Made by a program: the position numbers and the translations under genes. Shown here in pieces: positions 35,801-49,600 of a stretch of 64,000 nucleotides of DNA. Where the stretch lies: assembly GCA_964019695.1 (NCBI GenBank), contig OZ026525.1:62590253-62654252 (forward strand), read 5' to 3'. The notes under the pieces were generated by a model. That model was not told where the DNA came from. It did not search any database and saw only the letters and a program-made list of their open reading frames with translations. Source of the DNA: Loripinus fragilis (lineage: Eukaryota; Mollusca; Bivalvia; Lucinida; Lucinidae). Positions within the stretch are counted from its first letter, which is position 1. Each line of letters opens with the position of its first letter.

Positions 35801-38800
35801 TAGCTTTGTGTTGCCAAAAAAGTATTTGAGAATATGCAAATGGCGGATTAATTTGTCAAATAACAGACGATTTGATTTGCCTTTATTTAAAAATATTATT
35901 GATGCGAGCTTTGATTATCTAAGTCTTAACTGTACCTTTGTCCTGCAGAAAACGGAAGGAATGCAAACGCATCTTTTTTGCTAATGTTTTCTGGTAGAAA
36001 CCTTTCAGGATCAAACTCCTAGAATAAAAAAATATATTTGTTTACATGTACTTACTCAACATAGTTGACCATGCCTCTATATCAATATGATGACTAAGTG
36101 TGTCAACGATACAAAATCTTTTTATCTGCACCCACTTATCACATTTGGTGTATTTAAATCAACTGTCAGCCTTTCTATCTAGCTTGAGCATATATTGACA
36201 TGCTTTCTTTAATTTCGCAAATAATCTGAATAAATAGGATCCTTCAGAAAAAGAGAGAATTTACAACACCATAAAAACGCACAGTCGGTTTTATTGAGTC
36301 TGTTCATGATAATCAATGGAATGTGCAACAATTCTCACGCCCCTAAGCACCGGCTTCAGCGGTTTTCTGCTTCATGTCAGAACCCAATATTCCCGAAGGA
36401 CCAGAATATATAAAAATATCAACACTATATCGATGCATGGGTAGAAGTTTGACCCACCCAACACAGAAACAACGACAGCTGTTGCGACCTCTAAATATTC
36501 TGGTAAATCAGATCCTTCATAAATAGAGAACCTACAACACCAGAAAACAGCAGTCAGTTTTATTTAGTTTGTTCAAGAGGACCAATGGAAAGTGCAATAA
36601 TTCTCGCGCCCCCTAGCATCGACTTAACCAGTATTCTGCTTTCCCTCAAAACCCAATATTTGGGTTTAGGAGTTTGCCATACCTGTGGTTTATAAATTTG
36701 AAAATATATCAAGACAGAATGTGAGTTGGTTCTTCCTGTTAGCATGAAACTTGCTATATGTCCAATAATTATTATCATAAATAGAGGATCTTGCGTGAAC
36801 GCTACTGTATTATTGAGTTTATAAAACCTTGTTGGGAAAAGCGATAACATTTAATAATACAGGAGCATGACTGTTAGATTCTATTTATCATATTCTGTAA
36901 TCACGTTTTACGGTGAAAACGTCAAGATTTTGCCATATATACAGATGTTGCTATAGGTGTCATTACATAACGTTACTAAAATCTGTAAAACCACTAGTGC
37001 TTTAACAACTTTAATATATGACGTTATATCACTCCCAGAAATAGTGAGTATGGGAAATACCACAATCACAAACTGCAGACAAACCCATGTTACCGGGAGG
37101 AAGAACCTCACAACCATCACGAGACACCAGGAAGACAAACTAAGCAAAGCAACCAGCTCTCTCTTCCCCATCAAGATGATTGTAAAACTAGAATGGACAT
37201 AAAGTAACGCATAACAAAAAAAAGAACACTTACAGAATCTCACAATTGGAGTAAAACAAACAAGGAATCAACAGCTATGTTATATGACAGCGTAGTATAT
37301 TTAACCCATTATGTCGAAAGTTTTATGCATATTCATTACAAAGCATTTGATTGTTTAATAATACTGGAAAACACTAATGGAACATGTGCTATTGGTACCG
37401 TTTCAAAAATCTTTTGAGTACAATAACGTCTATCAAGTCTAATGGATTAGAAAAGGCTTGTAATTTCATGATTAATGTATTTGCTAATGTTGACCAATGA
37501 TAAATGGGCCTCTTCACAATAAACCCTGATTTTAGTTGCGTACATGCACCAGTGGCTTTCTCATTCAATCTCAAGAAAGGAGAACAGCTTTACTTGCGAG
37601 ATGCAAACAGGCCCCGAAATAAGAGTGTCTAACTGGAAATTATTTTCTTATTCCTCATTCAAAACATATGATGTGGGTACTCAAAAGATCCATCTCAATA
37701 AGACAGTCCTTTGAGCACCCAAAACACATGTTTAAACTCATGGGTAAGAAAAAAACCGTAATTTTACGCTGACATTTTATGCTGTCAATATTCTAGCTGA
37801 TTTATAAAGCTGAGTAGGTTAGTATAAATATTACCTTATTGCAAATTTTAAAGGCAGATTCTCTCGCCACACATTAGTGTGATTACCATAACATATTTCA
37901 TAACATATTTAGAGTTAGCATGCGAACATATGAATGATTTTCTGTACAACAGCTATAAACTCACAATTCAAAACAAAAACTCCATTGTATTTTCTTCTTC
38001 TAACTCCAAATAGATATTACAAATATAGATCGTAGAGCAAACTTATAAGAGCTTACAACAGTGTTCATTGGATGATACAATACTTTAGTTGAAACTTTTA
38101 TTTCATTTTATATAACAACATATGTAGGCTGCTCAAAGAAAATTCACGTCGAGACGTGTCCTTTAAGTACCCACAGCATATGTTTTGTTTGAGAAATTTA
38201 TTTCTAATAACACACTAATCATTAGTAACATCTCAGTAGCAGGAATAGTCTAATGAATATCCATAATACTGCGATGTAACTTATGATATCTCATATCAGC
38301 ATCTTAACACATTTTTTATGCTGTTTTCTCTTTCTACCACAGATAGTTCATGCCATTTCAACATGGTATGTCCTGATTATATTCAAATGTTTTTTTTTTA
38401 CAATTTCATGTGCGTTTTATCAGTAACCTCTCAAACTAACTGGAGTGTTGCACCTTGCCTGATAAACGCTGTCTATTTCACGACATGTGCCTTTATCAGG
38501 TCATGATGACGTTGCACTTTTTGAATGACGTCGCCAATGACGCTAATTTGACACAAAAATCGATCATTACGTCATATTTGCTAGTTTGAAGAGTGAATCA
38601 ACTTGGTAAGCTGATAAATAGAATACCAAGTTCGCGTCTTTTGATATCAAGTTTACTAGGCTTGGCTTCAAGAATGCATGTTGAACCGCTCGGCAAGCCT
38701 CGGGATGTCAACAAGCGTTCTCGAATGGTAAACTTCATATCAAAAGATACTCAACTAGTATTCTCAATTTAAATGGTCTAAATCAGGTGACAATATTGAC

Positions 38801-41800
38801 ATGGAGATATGAACTTACACTGTGGTCCTTCCAAACAGCTGGATTATGGTGCAAACAATGTGGCGATATATCAACTCTTGTTCCCGCTGGAAATGATACA
38901 CCTTCTATAATGACTGGTTCTGCCAATTGTCGATTAACAAACGGAACTGGTGTGTAAACCCGCATTGATTCTTTGATAAAACTAGTAGTAAACTGAAGTT
39001 GTGGAATGTCACCACTGCAAGAAATGGGTTCTTTAATAAACTGACACACAAAGATATGATGCTTAGTTCTATACAGATTCTCTGGTCATTAATTAATAAA
39101 TTAATGTATTTTTTGGAATGTTCATGGAATCATGAATACTTCTGGTCTCTTGCAAGAGACCCGAAGTATTCATGATTCCGTGAACATTCAAAAAATTGAA
39201 TTTATTGCTTATATTTACATTTTATTATAAATATCTAAAACATAAAAAATATTTTTAATTTAGGATTAAAACAGTTTTGTATTTAAAATATAATCGTATT
39301 AACGGTTTAGTAGGAGTGTAAAATGTAAAAACATTAGCGACGATATGTTAACTTGCAGCCGATGTCCTTGAGCGGGCTTAAATGGCATTGAAGTCTTTTG
39401 AACCGCAAATTTCACATTTCACAAATTTCACACTGTGAAAAATTGGTACCAATTCTTTACAGCGTGTGAAAAATTGGTACCAATACGTCACATTTTTCAT
39501 ATCAATATTTCACATTTTGTGAAATTTGCGCACATAGTGAAATTATATGTAGCATACATATAATATTTTTCGACATCTATATTTGAGCCGTGACATGTGA
39601 TTTCCAAAATGTGGCATTTTGACAAGTGTAGACTCAGACGTGCCTGTGCGGCCTCCTTTTAAGCTAAAAACCCCCAAATGATGTTCACTCAGTAGCTTAA
39701 CACTCATAGAATCTTCAAGGGACTAGCAAAGGCTCTGATCAGACTGCCCGTATGCTCAGGCTGATCTGAGACTTTGTTGGTCACACATACCCCATTGTTG
39801 GAAAGCTCGTGCCGCGGCTCATATATGAATGGGGTTAGTTTTGAAATTCTGGGCCTCTCATCGGCACCAATATGACTTCCAACTTACCCCCATCTCCTTT
39901 TTGAGGCTTTTTTGCTTCCAATGGATCACATATTAGTATACAACTACTGAGCTTGAAATGCATGATAAAAATGGAAAAAGATGGGCTTTATATCTTAGCT
40001 TTAGATAATGCAAAAACTGTTGTCCAGCAACTATTATGCTCTAATCTTTTTTAAAAAACCAAGCTTGTACATGTATTCCTGAATTGTTTCCCTTAAAACG
40101 GAAGACATGCATACATTTGCACCTTTTAAATGATTTTTAAATGTTCATTCTATTTATTTCGATAAAATTTTAGTGCGCTTATATTTATGAGGTTCTACAT
40201 GGACTTTTTAATTAGAGATTGCATTTTGTGTCCTATAACAAACGTTTTACAAAAAAGACGAAAAAAAAAATGTTTTTTTTTTTGGTTTATTACTTTTATT
40301 ACTCTTATCCACCTTAGAGATAACCATTGTAGTCAAAATAACTCTCTGGAAGCCGCCGTGGTGTAGGGGATAAAACTATGTCTTGTAAACCAGGGGTCGC
40401 AGGTTCGATTCCCGGCTTTTTCCAGTCTGTCGGATGAGATTTTAAGCCGTTGCCCGTCTTCTGAGACGCTTTAAAACCAGAACCACTGCCGGTTGAGCCT
40501 TCGGGAGTTCCTGGACATAGAACCACAAAAAGCATAAACCCACCCGGCCAGTACTGGTACAGCCAAGGAACACGGCCACAAACAACAACTCTCATCACCG
40601 ATTTACGAAATTAATCGACAACTTCCGAATAAGGGATACTCTGTAAATTATAAATGAAAGCGCGCCCTCTGGTGTCAAAATATCTAGCATTGAAAGAAGC
40701 GGGGAATTACCGCCAATATTCAATGCGCCAACTTTCTGTTTTGAATGAATGGAGTGTCATTTTATAAAGCTGTTAGCGCTATTCTCTATTTCTAAATTAC
40801 TTTGTTTTATTTGTAATTCGTTAGTATGCATCCGAAGCTGTTATCATAATACAACTCACGTGATATAATGACACAATTTACAAAATAAAATGAAATTGCC
40901 AACATACAAAAACAAAGATGTATGCATTGAATATTGTCGCTTTTCACCTTCCATATTTTTTTGTCCGCTCTGTATGTTGAACACTGATAAAGCTATTTCG
41001 TTGAAACTTCTTACACTTCTGCACCATATAAAACAATGTGTCATGCACAAGAACCATAACTCTGCTTTGGATATTTTGGAGTCATTACCTATGATCATTT
41101 GCAATGCTATTTTGTGTCCACTCTATAACTTGATAACCGTTAGAGGTATTTCAACGAAACTTCTTACATTTGCAAAGCACTTTCAGACGACGTGTCAAGC
41201 ACAATGACCATAAGTCTTTTATGTATATTTTCAAATTATTCCTCTTGTAACAGAACTAAATGCAATTTTGTGATTTTTTATTCCTGAAAGGGGGAGACAT
41301 TTGTTTTTTGTAGAAGAAACATTCTAGTTTATCATATTTTAGTGTTACCCCTCTATTATCTTGCGACCCTGAAGGATGCCTTCTATCTCATCTCTAACGC
41401 GATGTTGCATGGTAGGATATTTGGCCAGAGAGTACAACGTCCACATAATGGCAGATGCCGTGGTGTCATGCCCTGGTTAAAGAAATTAATATCAATTTAA
41501 TATTATATTAAAGCATGTTAAAACAGTTATGGTTTTTCTATCATAATTATTACCAATGATGGAATGCCTTATAATATTGAAGCTCCCTATTAGAAAGTTG
41601 ATTGCTTAGTTTTTATCAACTTTCATTTCATGGCAATCTAAGGAAAATCATTTAATCGGGCCACACAGGAGATTGTGACATAATTGAGCCATGAAATGAG
41701 ATTTCCAAAAATGTGGTATGTGCGACCAGCAAAGGCTCAGACCAGCCTGCGAGTACGCGAAGTCTGATCAAAGCCTTTGCTAGTTGCTTTAATATCCAAT

Positions 41801-44800
41801 GACTGTTGAGCTAAGACTGAACATCATTTGGAGTTTCTTAGCTTTAAATGATGCTGCACAGACTTGTCTTAGTCTACACTTGTCAAAATACCACATTGTT
41901 AGAAATCACATGTCATCTCACGGCTCAAATCATCGGGCTAGCACAGGAGATTGTTACATATGCAAAATGGCCTCTAATTAACGCTCATGCTGACATATAC
42001 AACGGGGCTAGAGGTCTGAGTTTTGTTCAACGTCTTCTCCTTTATCCACACTGTGTGATTCATAGCAACGACTGTTCTGATTATTCTGTGCATGTGCATA
42101 TAAATTATTTAGTTATAGTGTCCACAAAAGAGGAAGCCAAAAACTATAGAGCTCCCGGAACATTAGTTGGTGTGGCCGTATCAATATGTGGCATGTGCGT
42201 CCAGACTTAGGCTGCTGTCCGTTCTAAGGCGATGGTTCTGTTGTTGTTGGCTTGTTGTTTATTGTTACTCCCATTGTGGGAGTCTGTAATTGTTCTATGT
42301 TTTGTTGTACGTTTCTTTATTTCCCTTCTAGTTTTGCAATCATCTTGACGGGGAAGAGAGAGCTGATTGCTTTGCTTAGTTTGTCTTGATTGCTATGTGG
42401 CTCTTCCTTGCGGTGCCATGGCTTAGTCTGCAGTTTGTGATTGTGGTATTTCCTGATCACACTCACTTACAATTTTAGATCAGCCAAGGCATCTCTCCAG
42501 TTTGTCAAGCGTTAAAAAACCAGGCCCCGAGATTATAAAACTTTTTTATGCTCAGCTCAACTGAGCATGGAATTTCAATTGCTTATAAACACTAAAATAC
42601 TGAAAAATTAATACCTTTTTTTGCTTTCAAGTCAAATTCTCGCATGTTGTATTTAACGTGCTAATAAATGTAAAAATGCCAAAAATAGTTGGCATTTTAA
42701 CATTTTATGAGAATGTAAATTTCAAGATCAGCTGATTTGAGCATGAAAAAACTGATAACCTCAAGACCAGTTCTTTTGTGGCTGTCCGAATTTAGCTGTC
42801 TGTCCGAATATACCCGACTTTACCCTAGTTTTTGGGGGATAGCATGAACATACCAGCCAGTACAAACGTATCCACTTCGTCTCTAATCTCTTGGTCTGTC
42901 AGTCCCACACCATCATTGTCTCTCGCTGTTAGGAGAATGTCCAGAAAATCTAGATGTCGCTTTGTTAACTTGGAAGGATCCTTATGCTTTATATGATAAA
43001 ATAGACAAAGGATTTTTATCATGGATGTCATAATCTAATACTGTAAATCCGGAAATTTTCGCGAGAATATTATTTTTAAAAGACATATTTAAGACGCCAA
43101 ATATTCGCAACTAGGGCATGTTTTACCTTTATCAGTAGACGACAGAGTGATTTCGCTATTTCTCGCGGGTTTTATTTTCACGAAACTTCGCATAGGCGAA
43201 GTTTCGCGAAAATACATGTAAAACCCTCATGAAAATTTCCGAATTTACAGTATCCTATCGTCGGGTTCGTTGTGCAATCGCTTAGTATCTTAGTCAATTT
43301 AAATTCGCATTTGGAAGTTTTAGACATTACATTGTCAGTTTAATGTCTTATGATCTTACAGAAACACGTTGGTACTGTTTAATTGCATCCTTTACTCTTT
43401 TTTAAATTCACTTATGCCCCTGCTTTATACTGTACATTGATATGTAGAATTGTTTGTGTATGTTTTATAGTGGGGCACTTGGTAGATTGGCTAATTAAGC
43501 TAATGGCTAATTTAGCTAAAAGTGCTACTCTCTTGAGATATTGTTTAGATAATACATTTTTTTTTCACAGCTTTTTCACAATTTAGTTCGGCCAGCACAT
43601 GCGCATTTGATACCTTCTTGTATTGCATCCGCGAGTAGGGAGGGCTCAGGTGAGCCTTCGCAAGAGTGCAGACCCGCGAGAGTGCTCGCATGCAAAAGCA
43701 TGTTTGTAATACGTTCTTGTGGCATTTCATGCTCATAATCACTTGTTTTATTCTATTTTTTCATCTTTTTTTTAGGCAAGGTCTGCTACCAGTTAACTTA
43801 AACCACCATCTTTTTCTTTTACTGCTTGAAGTTTGATGTTATTGATATCTTTTGTTTGAATTGATTTGCCCATTTTCTCTTTAATGAATGTTTTGATATT
43901 TTTAGTTTCAACATTTAGTTCAATTAAGGTCTTTATTTCTTCTTTGTCGTTTGTTTCTAATTTTCTCGAGGTCACATAGTGCTTAAATTCTCCCTTTGAT
44001 GTTGTGTGATTATGGACCTCTGATAGTTTTGAAATTTTATACTGTTTGCATTTATTGTCTAATACAAGTTTCAGAGAAACAGGACATTCACAAGCCAAGT
44101 ATGCCTGAACGGGCCTTTTACCATTGCCTCTAGACCGTGGTTTACCTGAGTGCTTACACGTAAACCTTATTTGTCTGAATGGAAATTGGGATGGACTATC
44201 TTCATCATTTTTCTGACTACTGTCAGTTCTCATTGGATGGCTGTTTTGCACACACCAAACAGCAAAACTATTATTTTCCGTAATAATAAGATGTGCGCTT
44301 TTAAAATTAATGAAAACTAGCAACAACATATTTGTTTGTTTGTTTGTTATATAGTCACTCTTTTACGTTTTTGGAAGCTCGACATAGCCCATACTCACAC
44401 TTTAACATGAAACAAATTCGGAAACACGTTAAACAACTCATTAAGTAAGGCATTCACTAACATTTTGCTACTTCAGTCGATGCAAAATAACTTTCTATAC
44501 ACACTACAATAAAAAATACTGAAGCGAACTGGCAGCAGCGATATCACGTTAAAATGGCTATAACAAGTTAACTGGCAGCAGCGAATTTACGTTAAAATCG
44601 CTGCTACCAGTCAACTGGCAGCAGCCATTTTAACGTAAAATCGCTGCTACCAGTTAACTGGCAGCAGCCACTCCGTTTTTTTATTTATTTTTTTATCGTT
44701 TTTGTGATTTTTATTGGTAGAGGAATGGATCTTACCAGTGAGAGTTTCCGTAATGTTATCAGGTTGCTGGAAAACTCGTGCACATAGTCACATCTCTTCT

Positions 44801-46557
44801 TCATCTCACTGTAATCTGACTTTAAACTGAACAGGAAATCATTGTGACTCATTGGGTCCCTGTAAATATATGTTTTATTTGACTATAATACTATTATTTC
44901 TATCTTACCGACACAAGTCTAACGTAATTGGCGAAGGGTATTCAATTACTAACGATCCTATACATCTAGACCTGTGTTTTATTATTTTGTATACTGAAGA
45001 TTTTTCCCATTTGGTTTGATAAAATACATGGAAAGTAACTAGCTCTCTCTTCCTCATCAAGATGATTGCAAAATTAGCAAGGAGACTAACAACTAATAAC
45101 TATGTCACAAAGGAAAGATCAAACACAAAACCGACACACACAATGCAGCTTAAGTAATAGAAAAGAGGGCATATAGTGTATATAGTAGGTTATAAGCATT
45201 GATATGTGTGCTTAATGCTGTATAGTATATATTTGCCAACTTAATTATCACCCTTGATCCTGCTAGTTTCGCGTTTCACAACCTGCCTTTGGTTGTATAA
45301 CATTGAATGGATGATTTGTGATATAGCATTTAAATGTCTCTGAGTTCTATTGTAAGCAAATAACAAAGGTTCAGATTCTTCTGCGCCTTTCTTTTTCGCA
45401 AACCTATGAACACAGGTTTTCTCGGCGTCTTAGCCCAATTATGGTAATCAAGCATTTTTAATTTATGGAGTACCATGATTATAAATAAATTGAATGAATT
45501 GACCACCCCATTAGATAATTATACTTATTGCATGCACGTAAATTCATATTTAACCCATTTAAACCGAGTGGACTGAACGATCCTTCGCAAATGGACTAAT
45601 CAATTCCTAATTTAAGGGATGTTGGGTTGGCTATTTCATTTTTATTCAAATTGCAATATAATTCTGTTGACAAGCAGTGAATACCCAAAACGGACGCCAC
45701 AGAACCTAGCGTCTGATCTTGACGCCTAGGAGTACTTTTGCACCTAGGAGTACTAAGGAAGTTGCATACAACACTTTGGTTCGGCCTAAACTAGAGTATG
45801 CAGCACCCATTTGGAGCCCTTACTCAAAACTTCAGATTAATCAGGTAGAGAAAGTTCAGAGGACAACAGCATGTTGGACCTGCAGGAGATGGCGAAACAC
45901 AAGTAGTGTCGGCGAGATGCTTGGTGAGCTTTCTCTTGACGCCCGTAGTAGGGATCGGTCCTCCCTGCTTCTCTTTCATAAGATACATTCTGGTGCTGTG
46001 TCTATAGAAAAAGACAAGTACCTGACCCCTACTCATAGTTTGAAATCTACCAGGTCATCACACAGTGCCCAATATTGTAGATACCAGACATACAGTGATG
46101 CCCTGAAGAACACTTTTTCCCCCGGACTATTCCACAGTGAAATAGTCTTTCTCCTTCGGTGGTCAAATCCCAGACTACTTGAGGAGTTAAGGACACTCCT
46201 CATTTAGTTAAAGACACAGCCGAAAGATTTTTCTTGTTTTTTTTGTTTTTTTTTGTTTTGTTTTTTTTCTTCAAAATTCAAAAATCGCACTACCTGGCAT
46301 AATGATTAAAATTTGATCATGCCAGTATTATAAGAAAGTAAGGAAGAAAGATCTGTGTCTACACTGCCTATTTCCCATAAAAAGGACGCTATGCTTATAT
46401 GGATTTAATGTGCATGCACGGCTATCCGTTGGTGCTAAAATGCCTAGTGCGTTGTCTGGATCTTCATCTACTGCCGTTTTCTATGGGTGCGTGCAATTAA
46501 TGCTCCGTCATGACTGCGCGGGTAATCAAGTCAAACTGTAGAGAGTAATTTCAATTT

Positions 46558-46615
<58 letters not shown>

Positions 46616-49600
46616 CAACATATTAATAAATGAACTTACAGCGTTCTTCTGTTGATTATTTCTTTAAGCTTATCAACAGCCTCGCAGAATGGGTGTTGGG
46701 TACTGCAGCGATACAAAGAAACAACTATATTTAAGCCAGCATATGGGACTTTGAAACTTTATCGAACCAAGCATCGAAGGCTCAAGCGAGCCTGTGCAAA
46801 TGCGCAGACTCTCCAGAGCCTTTTCTGCTCGCATGCACTTAGTATGGATTCAGACGAAAATTAAGAAAATAACAGACCACTAGCACTGCTAAATATTTTC
46901 AGCATGGGTGTTTAAAGGAGACATATGCGATAGGTATCAAAATGTTATATGCTTGTCCAGTTACATGTATAAGCCAGTTAGTGGGAATTGTGTACATTGA
47001 CGTCCGAATTAAATTGGACAGTAAGTGTAATTATCGCATATCTTAAGTCATTCTTTAATTAATAAAATGAATTCGATGTTTGGAAGGTTCATAGAATCAT
47101 GAATACTTCAGGTCTCTTGCGAAGTAATTGGAGCCCGAAGTTCATGGAATCATGAATACTTCGGGTCTCTTGCAAAGTAAGTGAAGCCCTTCGAGCTTCA
47201 CGTTAACTTTGCAAGAGACCCGAAGTATTCATGATTCCATGAATCTTCCAAAAATTGAATTTATTGCTTATATTTACATTTTATTATAAATAACTAATAT
47301 GTATAGGTATAGCTCGATAAGCGTAGAGTTACGTAGTTGGTCAGGTGATGGTGCTTTATTCACCCGATTGGACAAATACAGGGTTTTCTTTCATACTTCT
47401 AACTGTTAATCCATTTCGTCACTCTACGCTTACCGAGCACGGACTCTATTGATGTTTCAAAGACAGATGAGAATCGTTGTAAACAAACATTGGCGAGTTT
47501 ACCTTGATTTTGGGCGTGCAGGTAGTCTCAGTTTACAGTTATATATTGAACCTATAAAAAACCCACAGATTACTGCATATGCGCGTGGCAGTGAATAGTC
47601 ATGCTTTACCTGTTTATAAAAAATAGAATTGCCTCATTAGAGTCCTTGCTCGGTTAGCGTAGAGTGACGAAATAGATTAACAGTTAGAAGTATGAAAGAA
47701 AACCCTGTATTTGTCCAATCGGGTGAATAAAGCACCATCACCTGACCACCTACGTAACTCTACGCTTATCGAGCAATACCTATACTATGCATCTTTGAAA
47801 CTATAATAGAAAGCATTTATAATTTAGGAGATAAAACAATTTTGTTTGTAACATTTAATCGTATTAACGGTTTTGTTGGAGTATTAAACGGAAAAGCCAG
47901 TGTGAACACGGAACACCCAATGGAGTAAACAAGCAGCTTGTTTTGCACGTGCGACTCAGGTGTGGCCCGCTGTCAATCACAATACCAGTGTCACACCTGA
48001 GGCAAGTTCAATAATGCGAGCGCTCTCGGGCGCTCGTTATACTGATGTCCGGCTTTTCACATTATGAATAAAGATAGGTACCAATCAACGAGCGCTCGGC
48101 GAGCACTCGCATTATTGAACTCGCCTCTGAGGTGAGTTCAATAATGCGAGAGCTCGCCGGGCGCTCGTTGACTGGTACCTATCTGTATTCGTTATGTTAT
48201 TCGTTACTACCTTCAGTTTATATCATGTATTTGCATAAATGTAGCACCCTTTTGGGCATTTCTTCATCATAGCAATTAAAATAGCGCACAAGTTACAAAC
48301 ATGTTTTAAAAGGCAGCTTTGGTGATTAATCATGACCTATAAAACAGCAGTATAAAAAGTCGGGGTGTCAAACAATGTGGATCCAGATCAGGACCAACGT
48401 TCTGTCGGACCTGACTTGGATCCGGACTGCTTGTATATAATTCACTAAACATATCAGAAGAAATGCTAGATGCTCCTCAGGAAAATTGTTGTTGTTTTCA
48501 CTACATTAATATATGTTAATGTGTAGGCTATAAACATTGTTATATGTTTAATGCTGAATAAATATAAATATTGTATTGTATGTGTAAAGCCTGACATCAG
48601 TACAACGAGCGCTAGCAAGCGCTCGCATTGTTGAACTCGCCTCTGGCGAATGAATTCGATGTTCCAAGCAAACTGTACGGACAAGTGAGCTTGGCAGCCG
48701 TCAATCAAAGTCTGTGTCGTTCATGAAGGTCATGACCGTTTGCAAAAATCTAAAGATTCATTAAAGACATATGCGGCTATTTCCAATGCGCACCTTTCCC
48801 GCGTCTGGAAATGGGTAAAGTTGTCTGGGTCCTGTCTTTCGACCATTAACGGATTCGGATCAACACAGCTTTCCGATATTCTTATGTCATATCGGTGTTC
48901 CGACATTTTCTTGGCAAATTAAAGTAATTAAAGTGTGTCCAAAATATCTATTGACATCTTATCAGAACTGATCGTCTCAGCACTAAAGACAGATAAATGT
49001 AGCTCAGTCGAAATCAAACGACGTACACAATTATCCTGGAAACGAATACGATAGTGGCCGAGTCTCTTCTATTTGTACGGTTATTTAGAGCGGCGCACTA
49101 CCTGACCTCGTGGCCTAGTAGCTAGCGTGTCTGGCTACGAAGCCAGAGGACCAGGATCGATTCCCGGGTGCGCACATATTTTCAGTGTGTTTTTTCTTTC
49201 TTTTTTAACATTTTAATGCTAAATTGCTTCATATACTAGTAAAATGGCATCATGAAAACGACCGATATTGTCATTCCTGATCTTTTTATATTGAATTACG
49301 TATGAAACCTATGGAGGTGGGGTTACATTTGGCCTTCTTGAAAGAGAATTGGTTCGGTGACCCCAGATTTTTATTCTTTTTTCTGAAAGGTATTATAATA
49401 GTCCATGAATAAAAAAATATTTTTTTAAGATTTTCAACATTAGAGTTTTTAATACATGATTTATTCTAAAAAACAAATTCCAATTTTCGACGAATTGCCA
49501 AAATATACCATGCAGTATTTTGTCTCAGCATGGGATAACAAATAAACTTGCACATTTTCTGAAAGGTTTGAGGTCATGGACAGTAATTTAAGTTAAAAGA

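Noticed and set aside
40350..40425. tRNA-Thr gene
   Set aside because: The 3' acceptor strand (ggctttttcc) does not pair with agccgcc, and a SINE body follows.
41366..41367. GTCGCA as donor of the CYP I-helix exon
   Set aside because: It gives exit phase 1 while the next exon needs phase 2. GTAACA at 41348 restores the frame without an extra exon.
41848..42210. 120-codon ORF as a gene
   Set aside because: It starts inside MITE copy E and ends in another dispersed repeat.
44736..44859. Reading this exon in frame with its first in-frame start as a separate small protein
   Set aside because: The splice sites and CYP4 similarity make it an internal exon.
49096..49172. Functional tRNA-Arg(ACG) gene
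   Set aside because: The boxes look right but the anticodon loop is not 7 nt, the acceptor arms do not pair, and it is duplicated as part of a mobile element at 54990.
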